Assembly (NCBI RefSeq): GCF_030272615.1
Contig: NC_081409.1
Location: 242,233,332-242,297,331, forward strand
From: Cryptomeria japonica
Taxonomy: Eukaryota; Streptophyta; Pinopsida; Cupressales; Cupressaceae
Reading direction: 5' to 3'
Length of the DNA stretch: 64,000 bases
The notes under the pieces are model-generated. The model was not told the DNA's origin and did not search any database. It saw only the letters and a program-made list of their open reading frames with translations. Positions within the stretch are counted from its first letter, which is position 1, and the number at the start of each line of letters is the position of its first letter. The position numbers and the translations under genes were made by a program. Shown here piece after piece: positions 1-11,639 of the stretch.

Positions 1-54
1 GCCATGGTGTTGCAATAGGTTGTAAATCTTATGTTTGGGTGTGAATAAAATCTT

Positions 55-200
55 CATGTCAATGATAAGGGACATACCTTTTGACAAACTCACGACAATC
101 ATGCTCCATAGTGGGCCAATAGTATCCCACTCTCAACAATTGTTTGGCCAAGACATATCCACTCATATGAGTGCCACATGATCCATCATGAACTTCCTTC
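55..200 (-). pseudogene. Integrase zinc-binding (H2C2) domain fragment
   Basis: The reverse strand reads through HDGSCGTHMSGYVLAKQLL and then GYYWPTMEHDC, the typical HHCC-type zinc domain before a gypsy integrase core. The last cysteine pair of the family (C-x2-C) is altered to tyrosines in the stretch KRYVPYH, so zinc binding would be lost. The integrase core should follow beyond position 1. Confidence 0.8.
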
Positions 201-379
201 ATTGCGAGATTAGCTTCATTGGCATTAAGACATCTAGTGAGTATGTCACGGTAGCCTCGACGATATAGATTATCTCCTATAATTGTAAAACAAGTGGCAT
301 GACGTATAATGTTTTGGTGTTCAGTTCAAGATAGATTTGGGGGAGGGTACCATGTTTAAGGTATGCATATATGTCCTAA

Positions 380-960
380 TACTAGGGAGATTGGGGACCA
401 ATGATATTACACACCATCTCCATGTGCGACATCTTGAATGTACATTGAAGGAGTTGCTCGACTAAGAATTCATAGTTGGGAGTGTTGGAATCCATATTAA
501 GAATTGACCCTATAGTAGCCATGGCATCCATGACTTTATTTTGTACCCTTGGAATCTGGTTAAACACAATAGACTAGAAATTATTCTTGAGATCATCAGC
601 CATCTGTTTATAAGGCAACAATTTATCATCCTTGGTTTAATAATCATCATTGAACTTCATGATAACTAGTTGAGAATCCCCATAAACTTGCAAATCTTTG
701 ATGTTCCATTGAATAGTTGTCTTGAGACCTGTTATGAATCCTTCATACTCAGTGATGTTATTTGTGCATGGAAAGGATAACTTGAAAGACTTTGCAATAA
801 GGTCTCCTTGGGGGGTAACAACAAGAAAACTTGTCCCTGATCCTTTCTGCGTGTGCGATCCATCAAAATAGAGCTTCTATGGGGGTTGACATGAGATGAT
901 GCAAACATATTCATTAGGGAGTTCGGTAACTAGAGGATAAGCATCTAGTGTGGTGCTTCA
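380..960 (-). pseudogene. Second (Tat-type) RNase H domain
   Basis: In the reverse strand an LYFDGS motif near 860, a NITEYEGF motif near 760 and a GDSQLV motif near 670 match the D-E-D carboxylates of an RNase HI fold. The QNKVMDAMA helix follows near 530. This extra RNase H lies between the pol RNase H and integrase, as in Tat elements. An in-frame stop near 640 and another near 575 break it. Confidence 0.75.
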
Positions 961-999
961 ACCAATTGATCTATTATAACATGTCCCTTAACTACCTTC

Positions 1000-2347
1000 C
1001 AGTCCACACACTAAATATCAAATTCACTGAGAAGTATCACCCATTTTAACATGCAACCTTTTAGATCCGTCTTTATCAATAGGTACTTTAAAGGGTCAGT
1101 TTTGCAAATGAGGTGAATAGTATGGTTGAACATGTAGTGATGAATTTTTTGAGTGTAGGAAAAGGACTCCCAGACACGCTTTCTCCCTAGGTCTATAATT
1201 GAGCTCATAGCCAGCCAAAGTATGACTGATATAATAGATGACATGTTCTTTTCCTTGATTATCATGTTGGGCGAGTCATGCCCCCAATGCAACTGATGTG
1301 ACTGAAAAATATACAATAACAAGGGCATACCAAGAATAGGTGGCAATAATATTGGGGGATTAGCTAGATACTCCTATATCTTATCAAAGGCCTGTTGGCA
1401 AGGGATATTCCATTTGAACACTATGCCCTTCTTCGAGAGATGGAAAAAGGGTTGGCACTTGTCTACGAGTTAGGCAATGAATTGTTTGAGATTGTAGTTT
1501 TCATTGCAAGCTTCTCAAATTCTTTAATGTTTGGGTGGAGGCATCTCTAGAATTGTTGTGACTTTTTGGGGATCAACTTTGATTCCCCATCTAGACACAA
1601 TGGAACCAAGGAGTTTTTGGATTCAATACCCAAAACACACTTCTTGGGGTTCAGGCGCAATTGATACTTGGCAAGACACTCAAATATACATTCCAATATG
1701 GTTGGATGTTCGACCCCGGTTTTAGATTTTCTTAATATATCATCCACATAGTCCTCCAATATCTTGTGCATAAGATCATGGAAAATCATTGGCATGGCAC
1801 GTTGATAGGTAGCACCTACGTTCTTGAGACCAAATGGCATAACCTAGTAGCAAAAATTTCCCGAAGGAGTTGTGAATGTTGTTTTGTGTTGATCCTCTTC
1901 TGCAATCTTTATCTGATTATAGCATGAGAAGTTGTACATAAGGGAAATAATTTAATGTCCTATTGTGAAGCCGATGAGGATTTCAATGTTGGGAAGTGGA
2001 AAGTCATCTTTTGGAAAGGCTTTGTTGAGATCTCTAAACACTGTATAGATCCTAATGTCTCCATTGACTTTAGAAACATGCACCATGTCGGAAATCCATT
2101 CTGAATAATCAATAGGTTAGATGAATTTAGCCTCTAGTAACTTTTCTAGCTTTTCTTTGACTAACAATGTCACTCGAGAGTGCATCTTTCTCAGTTTCGG
2201 TTTAATTGGCCTTGCATCAGGCTTGACGACAAGATGGTGTACTACCAAATATGGGCCCAAGTTGGGCATATCATCATAAGACCAGACAAAGTTAATACGC
2301 CATTGTTGAAGAATCTGTGTGAATACTTGAATCTCATCTGCGGACAA
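1000..2347 (-). pseudogene. gypsy reverse transcriptase plus RNase H
   Basis: The RT opens near 2347, with PDARPIKPKLRKMH and then EKLEKLLEAKFI (fingers). MPFGLKNVGATYQRAM leads to DYVDDI, the catalytic YVDD box, near 1760. LNPKKCVLGI follows near 1650. Downstream, 1000-1350 carries the tether/RNase H region, including KEKNMSSIISVILWL where the family has a KEHPIYYISRTL-like run. RNA-dependent DNA synthesis is the family function. Several frameshifts and stops (for example near 1500 and 1850-1990) make it non-functional. Confidence 0.85.
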
Positions 2348-2437
2348 TGAGGTAGAAACATGGGTAATGCAGGGATTTTTTGTGGTGCCTAGGTTGATAT
2401 GTTGAGTCTCATCAATAAAGATGGGATATCTATCTGG

Positions 2438-2698
2438 TCATTGTATATCCATGAGGGGAAGGGGGGAATCCTCATATTCTAGTGCCTCAGAGAGGTTTTC
2501 ACTAAAAGATACACCCTTTCTTTTTGCTATTTTATTGTCTAGAGGTACCTCAGAGAGGTTTTCACCAAAAGACTTGTTTTTTAATTTCTTTTTCACTTGT
2601 GCGGTTAAGGATTCCCTCTTCCCCAAAATAGCCTTAAGGATATAACTTGTAGATATTGTTTGGATCTGCATCCTAATATGGCACACATTCAATTGCAC
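2438..2698 (-). other. Tat pol spacer with internal peptide duplication
   Basis: This open stretch sits between protease and RT. It contains a short repeated peptide (SFGENLSEV, then SFSENLSEA about 24 residues later). No domain is recognised. It is probably part of the low-complexity linker in the same polyprotein rather than a separate gene. Confidence 0.4.
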
Positions 2699-3684
2699 CT
2701 AAGAATTATAGGATCATTTCATCATTTTGGAAGTGTCGAGGTGTGCAACAGTTTGACCCCAATTGTTGATTTTAGGATGGCGAAAGGGAAGGTCAATCAA
2801 AAGGATGGATGTGTCGAAAAGGTTGGAAGTGTTGAAAGTTGAGGAGTTTTCTATATCGTCATACACATGTTTGACAACATCCTCAGGTATGTCTTTGATG
2901 CTAGTGACATTACTTTCATCCTTTTGAGAAGTATTAGTTGAAGTTGAGGCTTCATTAGAGGTATGTCCAAAACCAAGCCCCTAATGGTGCACATTAGGAG
3001 TCAAGTCCACGGGTTTTATGATTCCTTATTTTTCATGTCCTAGTCCTCCACCTTGATAATCCCATCATCTAGTGGCTAGCTTATGGGATCCTGGGTATTT
3101 GTCTTTGAAGTAATCAAGGTGGGCATCCTTATCTTTGGGGGGGGTCACTATAGAAGCATTGATTTATCTCCTTGTATGGCTTCCCAATTTATTTCTCCAT
3201 GGGATTGAAATGTGGTGTGCCCAGATGTTAAAACTACAAGGTCTTTATTTTTCTACTCTTTGGTGGGTTTTCCATGATTATGGTGATCTAATGGGAGGTC
3301 CCCAACTGCAAAGATTCCTTATAAAGCATATTCTCTACAACCAGTGTCATTGACCTTGAGTTGGTAAGAGGAGGATGAGATGGATGTCTTTTCTTTAGCA
3401 GCAATGAGTATTATGTTAGGATCAACATATGAAGAGGATGAAGCAACATGTGAAAGGTCGATATTGATCCTAGGGCAATGATATGAGTAAAGTGTTGAGG
3501 CTTTGAGGGAATGACGATACTCAAATGGTTGGGAGACTCCACAAATGGTAATTTCACAACCTTGATATGGAAATTTTAAGAATTTATGGAAGGTGGATGG
3601 GATGACTTACATGGCATGAATCTAGGGACAATCGAGAAGGATATTGAATGGAAGATCAAGATCAATGATGTGGCCCAGTGTGTT

Positions 3685-3987
3685 CTACATCACTGGGTCC
3701 ACCTGAATAGGGAGATTGGTCATACCCACTAAACTTATTTTAGCATCATCATAAGCCTTTACGGTGATACATTGATTGCGCATGTTGCCAACAATATACC
3801 CCACTTGAGCAACAAACTTCAATGTACACAAATTTAGGGTTGAACCATTATCAATCAAGATTCGTTTCACTGTGAATTTCTTTACAGTAGCTTTGATATT
3901 TAGTGGGTGAATATGATTAGGATTAGGAACCATAGCATCAAATTGGGTAAAACTTAGGTGATATGTGAAAGATAAGTGTGCTACCAT
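3685..3987 (-). pseudogene. Retropepsin-like aspartyl protease
   Basis: About 100 residues are open on the reverse strand. The catalytic motif ILIDNGSTLNLCT lies near residue 43; DNGS stands where classical retropepsins have DTGA/DSGA, and this is common in plant Tat and Athila elements. A hydrophobic flap-like segment and GMTNLPI follow. It lies between gag and RT as expected. The enzyme cleaves the Gag-Pol polyprotein in active relatives. Confidence 0.75.
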
Positions 3988-4032
3988 GGCTTGAAATTTT
4001 GTAGGATCAATATTACTTAGAACATGGGCTTC

Positions 4033-6958
4033 TTACAAAGTGCGCGTGAGGATCTCTTGATGAGTAGGTGATGATTTGAGAAAACCTAAGACAAAGATAT
4101 GTGCGAGAGTCTTCCCTAAATGCTCTAGGATATTATTTGGCATGGATATCAAAGCCTGGGGTGGGGTAGGAGCTGTAGGACCAAGGAAAATCATGGAATC
4201 CTTTCTAGCAGTGACGACACATTGGCTATCTACCCCTTTAACATGAATCATATTGACATGGCCTTTAGAATAGCTAATACAACCAATGGTTTTACAATAG
4301 TTAAATGGGACTGCATTATAGTTGATATCATTAGTTACATTGGATTGACCAAAATCAGAAGTGCTAGCTTCACCTTGACGTTTAGGAAAGACATTCTTGT
4401 ACATCCCAAGGTGGGCATTTGGAGACTTTCCTGTAATAAGATTAATGATAATTTTTTCATCATCAATGAAATCTTGAACCAATTGATTAAGCTTCATACA
4501 CTTATTGGCAGAATGACCTTTGAAGCAATGATAGGTGCAATGCTTGTATTCTTTATACCAATCAGGCTAAGGATTAGTTTCATTAAATGGTTGCATTTAC
4601 ATGTATACAACCGAATTGTTTTGCTCCATACTTTTAAAGATAGCCTCGAGAGGTTCCCCTGATGGGGTGAAGTGACACTTTCAGGTTGTTATGAGGCATT
4701 GATTTTTTTGGAGCTTGAGGAATGATAATAGCATTGGTTTGATTGGTTTAAGGATGTTGTGTTTGCGGTTGAGGATTGACAAGGATAGATGGAGAGGGGT
4801 TAACATACAATTATTGTGACAAAGTGATGTAAGTTGGTTGTGGTGGTGACTTGGTGGCCACAATCATCTGAATGGTCTTAGATCTATCACTCTGTCTCCA
4901 ACCACATTTTTGTTCTTATTTCAATATTTTGATTTCTCATTGGTCAACTTATTTGAATGATCATTATAGATTTTGATGACCCCCTCATCAATTAAAGCCT
5001 TTTCAATTGCTAGTTCCTTGGACATGATATTGTGAAATGTGCTTGCACAATTTAGTTTACCATGATAAGAAAACTTCCATAAAGATTACTAATGAACATT
5101 GGGACCAATTGAGAATAAAAAAACTTGCATGGGAGATGACCAACAAGAGCTCTCCATTGTTGAATGTAATATAAGAGTCTCTCTCCTCCTTGTTGTTTAG
5201 CTTGACAAAGGTCAAACATAGAAATATCACTCTCCACATTATTGTGGTAATGTGCGACAAACTTCTCTAACAAGTCTGCAAATGAAGTGATTGTGCCAAA
5301 TGGTAATTTGGAGAACCATTCTAAGGTAGGTCTGTTGAGACTCTTAGGAAACAATCACAATAGATAATTGTCACAATGAGCCACCTCTTGACAAGCCATG
5401 TAAAATTCTTTGATGTGATGCCTAGGATCACCTTTCCCTTAGTATTTATCAAAATTTGGCATTTCAAAATGTTTAGGGACTGGAATGATGGTGATTGACT
5501 TATCAAAAGTATAGGGACAAATCTCTTCAAATTTTAAAACTTGCTCAAAGTTATTTTCTTATAAGGCTTTAAGAGTTGCTTTCATTTCCTCTCATTCAAT
5601 ATTGACAGGAAACAAATCTGGTGTCAGTGAATGAGATTGATATTATGGTGTTTGGGATGCAACTAGATATGACTGGTCATGATAGGGTTGTTGATAGTTT
5701 GCCACATTTTGATATATTATGCAATTGAACCAGTGGAGGTTGCTAGTAAGAAGCGACATTTGGTTGTTGCATTATATATTGTTGCTGATGTAAAGGATTT
5801 TGAGTTGCATTGGTTTGAGGCATACCACCCTGAAGATAATTTTCCCCAACATAAGTATGATGATATGGATTCAATTATTGATTCTAAGATGGGGAATTTA
5901 AATTATCACCACCTGATGATTGGTAAGTGTTCAATGCAACATGAGAAGAGGAGGGTGCTTGCAAATAGCTGACTCATTGTTATGACGTTGCAAGTTGCAC
6001 AGATATAGATGGTTGGTATTGTGATACATTAATAACTTGTGGCAAGGACTGTGCAGTTGTAAGTACATTAGAAACTTGGGGAATTGATTTCATAGGAGAA
6101 AGTGTAGAGGACGTTGGTGCGACGAAAATCATGCCCCTAGTCATAGCTTGCATAAGAGATGGCAAATGATAGCCAAGCATTCCAGTGGTGAAGGCATGCA
6201 TTTGTGATAAAGATATGTTCAATGGATGTGTGACTGGATTAACAAAGGAGTAACATGAATCACGTTAGAGGTCACATACATTTGAGTCATCATAGGTATG
6301 GACATGATAAGTTGCATCAATGGCGCGATTGACTGGGAAATGCTTCCTGAAGATACAGATGGTGCAAATCCTGATGAATTGGTGTAAAAAGGTTGATAAT
6401 ATCAGCCAAGCATGCCCATCGGTGGCAATCCCATTGATATGATTGGGTTACTCTGTTGATTTTGTACGACTAATGATGGGACTTATGATTAGGGTGGTAC
6501 TGAGGATGTCACAACTTGCTGATGAGAGGGTGGAAGCAATGTTGATTGTTGGGGCAATTGTGATGACACTGCGAGAGCAATCTACGATTGAGGTGACTCT
6601 TGGGGATTAGTAGTTGTTGGTGTAGATAAAGAGGAAATGGTCATGCCTTGAGCAACCATGTTTGCAAAGATGACATCCTTGACTTTCAATTATGTCCTCC
6701 ACTATTTGAGCATTATTAGGATCTTTTAAGGATTTGATCTACGATATTGATCTAGACATCAGTTTCATTAGGTTGATTTACCATGGTCTCCTCAAAAGAA
6801 ATTTGATTAAGTGAATCAAAATTGAAAGGTGAATTTCCTAACATAATGGGTGTAACACCCAAATTTGGATCTAGTTGAGGATCGGGGAGTTCTAGACCGA
6901 CTTGGAAAGGTTGTTGCTCCATTGCTTGCCTTGATTTGGATTGAGTAGTGACAAGCAT
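4033..6958 (-). pseudogene. gag polyprotein remnant
   Basis: The probable start is the ATG at 6958, followed by a Q/P-rich leader. The conserved gag core lies at 5052-5354: LNRPTLEWFSKLPFGTITSF, a typical plant gypsy gag motif, then the QQWRALVGHLP region. A knuckle-like CTYHCFKGHSANKC lies near 4500-4545, and a C-terminal linker runs to 4033. Gag forms the particle that packages element RNA. Frames shift repeatedly, for example between 5354 and 5980 and around 4560-5050, so this is a relic. Confidence 0.75.
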
Positions 6959-7249
6959 GAACTATGAAGTGGAGATATATGATGATGAAAATGCAGTGCT
7001 AAAGTCAAGGATTGAGATTGAAGACCAATTTGGATGATTTGATGAGAGATTTATAACAACAAAGGATCAATTGATTAAATTATTGATACTCAAATTGCAG
7101 TTTGATAAGTCTAATTAAGTGACGCAACACAAAAGTTACTTGAGAGGATGCACTCAAGCAACAAGATGAATCAATGTGAACTAAACCTCAAGCTCGAGGT
7201 GATGAGACCACAATGACGTAGAATACTGAACTCTAGACATGATATAGTC

Positions 7250-9802
7250 AAAGAGTTAGTGATAAAGGTCGCTAAACAAATGTAGACTATATTGCAATTT
7301 TGGGGTACGAGACCAAGTATGGGAAAGATGATTGATTCTTGATTGATGGATCAGATGATGAAAGACCAAATGATTGATTTGATTGATTGACTTGATGAAG
7401 GGATTAATTGATTTGATTGGATGATTGACCAAATGAGTGACACTGAAGGATTGACTGACTCGATTTAGTGGCACTTGACGACTAATTTGGGTCTTGATTG
7501 ATGTTTGATGAGGAGCCTTGATTGATGACACAAATAGATTTAATTGAAGGATTGATTTGATAGAAAGATTGATCCTTGACTTAGAAAAAAATCAATGATG
7601 GTGCGAAATGAGAGATGAATGATGATGAATAAAAAAGATGACTATGATGATGCAAAGTTTAAATGATAACAACCAAGATGCCCACTCAAAATTTGGGATG
7701 ATATAGACGATGACATAAATCAAGACCTTGGTAGATGATAATGATGATCCAATGGACTAAAACCTTGTTTGGGTAAGTAGAAAATCCACTAGACTAGATG
7801 AACATACCTAAGATTGGGAAAACTTGGGTAGAATAACAAGGCAAATGGTGTTCTCGCCACTTCGAGGTGCAGACTCAATGCTTTAGAGGGTGATCTCATG
7901 GTTCATGACAACAAACCCATGATTTTTACAAAACTGGTAAACTGACTTCTGTAAAATAGGGTTCTCACCGTTTCTGGGTGCTAATTCGCTATTCTAGGCA
8001 CTTGGTAAATTAGCTAACAAAAAAACAATATTCTTGCTATTTGGACAAGAGTGAAATCTAACTTAGGTTAACAACATTCCTGCCATTTTGAGGCTTGGCA
8101 AACTGGATTAGGTTAATAGTGATCCTGTCATTACTGGGTGTAAAATTTCTATTTTGAGCAATGGGTAAATGACTTAGATAAATGACATTCTCACCATTAC
8201 ATCATGCAATCCCGTATTTTCATGACAACGAACTCATGGTTTTTGAATGGATGAAGTGATAATGGTGAGATTTTGGACTGCAAACTTGTTGTTTTTTGGC
8301 AATTTTGGACTTAAATTCTGGCAAAAGATTATGTGACACAAAAACACATCAAGCATACAAGCAAATGTCTAAATCAACTAAAAGATGAGGGCCTAGACTA
8401 GCCCCAGATATAAATTTTAGTGGTATGAACATGAAAACAAATCAGACAGTCTACAACTTAAGGTTGGAAAGTGGATACTACTCACCAAGGCCCTTCACTA
8501 TAAATAGAAATACCTCAAACAAAGTGGACATGTAGAGATCTAGTGACATTGGCTCCCACACCATGACATAGGCACACCAGATCTCATTCTTCGAAATCGA
8601 AGAATTTATACCTCACAGTGATGGGTACATGAAGGGTTAACTTTAGGATACAATCTACATTCCCTGAATTGGTGAGCATGGGTTTTTGGCCACTACAATA
8701 AAGGTATTTAGTTAGAATTTGGGGAAAGCCAATACCTTACATGCGCCAAGCCAACCTTACTTAGAGTGTAAAATCCTTTTTAGATTAACAAAAATGACAA
8801 AAGCTAATATGGGCTATGACTTGCATCTCACCCTTTTTTATATAGAGGACTGGATTAAAGTACCTCTTGAGTCATTCCCTCTCATGGCGTCTAGCACCCG
8901 GAGGTAGGATCGCTAAGGAAACATAATGGTTTCTCTTGCACCCAACAAAGGGGAGAGGATACCTCCATGATAATTTCAAGTTTTAAACTACTAACACAAA
9001 AGGGTAGGTTTGGCTTTTTTATCACCCAAGCTTGCACAAGGGGAGAGCATATACTTACTACCTTGAAAGCACGACAAATCAATACTTATTCCCTCAATAA
9101 GTGAAGTGTTTTCTAACTACTCAAAAGACACATTGTAAATTTTAAACTCAAAAATTTGTTTTCAAATGCACCCCCCTTTGACAGACCTACAACAAACAAG
9201 TTAGTGGTTTTTTAGATTCTGGGGTCTTCTATTAACAAATCTGCACAAATGTTAGCCAAAAACCAACAAACATAAGTAGGTTAGCTGATTAATCCAAATT
9301 AATCAAAATCAACATTTGGAAAAGGGATAGAAAATAGAAATTCCTGTCATTTAACGATTCATTCTTGCTACTTCCTATTTCTACCCGCAAGCTCATTATT
9401 ACACAGTGCAAACCTACTGCTTTACTATTACAATACAAAATTTAACAGGAAACAAAAATCATAAAAACACAGATAGATATGCAATCCCGCGATTGATACA
9501 TGCAAACCCATTGTTCCTAATGTCAATCTCGTTGTTTAATTTTTAAATGCAGATAGAATAACATAAAAACCAGAGAGTATAAATTTAAATTTATACCTTC
9601 CGTATGATAGCAATAATGTGTTCCCATTGTTTCTCACGATGTTCCCATTATTTGACAATGTGTTCTTGTCATTTCAAACTAACTTGGAGTCAAATTAATC
9701 TCTGTCAAAGTGGAAATTGACTTGTATTCTTGCATTTTTGCCTGCAAGTATCAAAAATCTGCTAAAATAACACACTAAAACAACAAAAAATGTGAGAGGT
9801 GA
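7250..9802 (-). other. Long untranslated leader of the Tat element
   Basis: This 2.5-kb stretch between gag and LTR has no believable coding frame. 7300-7560 is rich in TGATTGA words. 7850-8230 repeats a loose motif of the form TTCTCACCATTTCTGGGTG every ~50-120 bp (near 7851, 7971, 8031, 8080, 8131, 8190), with echoes at 9340-9420 and 9610-9680. Long 5' leaders are usual in Tat/Ogre-type elements. Confidence 0.5.
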
Positions 9803-9820
9803 CTCGTGAAGTGGGTCCCA
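9803..9820 (-). other. Candidate primer-binding site
   Basis: The reverse strand reads TGGGACCCACTTCACGAG directly inside the inferred LTR end. It begins with TGG, as a site complementary to a tRNA 3' CCA end must. I could not match it to a named tRNA. Confidence 0.35.
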
Positions 9821-9821
9821 C

Positions 9822-10795
9822 TGGACGTACTAGAAATTTGTGAATAAAAATGTGAGTGCAAATCGAAAGAGATTGAAAATAACAAATATCAAACTAAGAA
9901 AACACAAATTAATCAACAATTCAAGATAAGGACGATAAAAAGGAAATTAAGAAAGCAAAGGATAAACAAGAAGATTGCAAACTCTCTATTTTTCCCTGAC
10001 TTGGTTGTCCTTCAATTTGGTGTGTGCTCGATCTATGCTTGAAAAGGTACTATCATACACTCCATGATGATGATTTATGCAAATTATGCTAAAAACGAAT
10101 GCAAGATGGTTGGGTATGAGTAGTTAAACTGACACTACGACGATGTGATTGTATGGGAGTGGATGAATTGCAAAGGAAGATGAGGGGGTTAAATAGGATT
10201 GGATGGGATGAGGGAGACGCTTGAGGATGTGCCACTTGTCTCAATTGAGGACAAGTGGCAATGGGAGGATTGACAAGTGTTCTTTAGAAGGGCAAGTGTC
10301 ATGATAAGAAGTAACAAGTGTAAACAAGTACACATGTCAATTTTGGGAGGTAGCCACCCAAATTAATTTCTTTTCCTAATATTTAAGAAATTAGGAATGT
10401 GCACACATGTGCCAAGGGAGGTTAGAAGGGTAAGAAATTGGTTTGAAGGGATACGTTTGGATAGAAACCTTGGGTTGGTTAGTGGGTTGGGCTAGAGGAA
10501 GAGTTAGATGGAGGGTTAAGGTCAAGAGACAAGTGACTAAAAGAAATTATTTGAATCATTTAAATTAAAATAAAATGAAGAAGAGGATGACATGAACTAG
10601 ATAAAATAATTAAATTATCTTATTTAGTAGAAGAATGATAAAGGAGAATAATTAATTAAATGTTTACATGAAACATTAATCAATTAATTGGAAGGAGATA
10701 TAATATTTAATTAAATAATATTAATTTTTAATTAATACATATGACTAAGGGAATTAAATTTGATTAAATTAATTAACCAAATTTAAGTGTCTACA
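9822..10795 (-). repeat. 5' LTR of the Tat element
   Basis: The right edge is clear: the reverse strand starts TGTAGACACTTAAA at 10795, and AGTAG outside may be one half of the target duplication. The left edge at 9822 is inferred from a CA end next to the primer-site candidate. The segment near 10012 (TTCAATTTGGTGTG) resembles the matching part of the solo LTR at 38236-39691. The 10600-10790 part is full of AATTAATT words. Confidence 0.6.
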
Positions 10796-10932
10796 AGTAG
10801 AATAGGCAAATAGGTTTTATTATTCTTTTTATTTCTATTTTTGTTTTTGCTATATATTAATGCACCTTTTATATTTTGACAAGCTTGCTTTTCTTGCTTT
10901 TTAAGTTTCAATTCTTTATATCTTACATAATA

Positions 10933-11361
10933 TGTTGGGTCTTTTGTTTTGATTAATTAAAAACAGGTTTTTGGAAAGAACCCGGAACCTTGATTACATA
11001 TCAGGAGAAAGATAAAGCATTAAAGTAGCATGAAATAACAGTGCCTAGACACCCATACAAAGATCAGATCCCAGAAAAACAAAAAGGGATCTCAAGACAA
11101 AGAGAACATCACAAGACAACCTAAGGACAACACAAAGACATCACCGAGACAACACAAAGACAATGACAACTAGATGTTTTTTATGAGTTCTTCTGCATGA
11201 ACCACCATTTGCTTCATATTGACCGCAAAGTTCTTCATATCATCGAGCTCTTTTTCCTTGATGCCCACCTGCTTCTGGTTGTTGGCCCTTGTTCTTTTTT
11301 CATGACCCATCTTCTTCGTCTGATCCTTCTCATCTTCCTTGCCCTTGTTGGGTCTTTTGTT
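10933..11361 (-). mobile_element. Retroposon insertion with 16-bp target duplication
   Basis: TGTTGGGTCTTTTGTT occurs at 10933-10948 and again at 11346-11361, bounding a 397-bp insert (10949-11345). The reverse strand of the insert opens with about 59 codons (lysine/glutamate-rich, ending ...AEELIKNI then stop near 11166), followed by a ~215-bp untranslated tail toward 10949. That is a 5'-truncated cDNA pattern typical of LINE-mediated insertion. The tail is only weakly A-rich. The source protein is not recognised. Confidence 0.65.
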
Positions 11362-11591
11362 ATTATTGTTCTTTATTTACTTTTTTTTTAATTTATTTTT
11401 TATATTATTTTTTTAATCTTATAAAATATTATAGATTTGCATTTCTATGTTTTTATTTTACAATTCATTATACTTTCTATTATATATATTTTTGTTATAT
11501 TCTAATTGTTGTAGTTGTTTTTAATATTATTGCTTCATTTATTAAGTGTTTCTTATTATATTTTATTTAAATGTAACATGTGTTACTTCTT

Positions 11592-11638
<47 letters not shown>
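11592..11638. repeat. (TA)n microsatellite
   Basis: Uninterrupted TA dinucleotides run for about 46 bp inside a very AT-rich stretch. Overlapping hydrophobic reading frames around it are base-composition artefacts. Confidence 0.95.

Positions 11639-11639
<1 letters not shown>

Larger units (their letters stand above)
1..10795 (-). mobile_element. Partial Ty3/gypsy (Tat-type) LTR retrotransposon
   Basis: Read from right to left the region gives LTR, primer-site candidate, long leader, gag, protease, reverse transcriptase, RNase H, a second RNase H, and the zinc-binding start of integrase. This is the order of plant Tat-lineage Ty3/gypsy elements; the second RNase H between pol RNase H and integrase is the lineage marker. 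Integrase is cut by the window edge, so the 3' LTR lies outside. Many stops and frameshifts show it is a decayed copy. Lineage is inferred from domain order and RT motifs, not from a tree. Confidence 0.8.
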
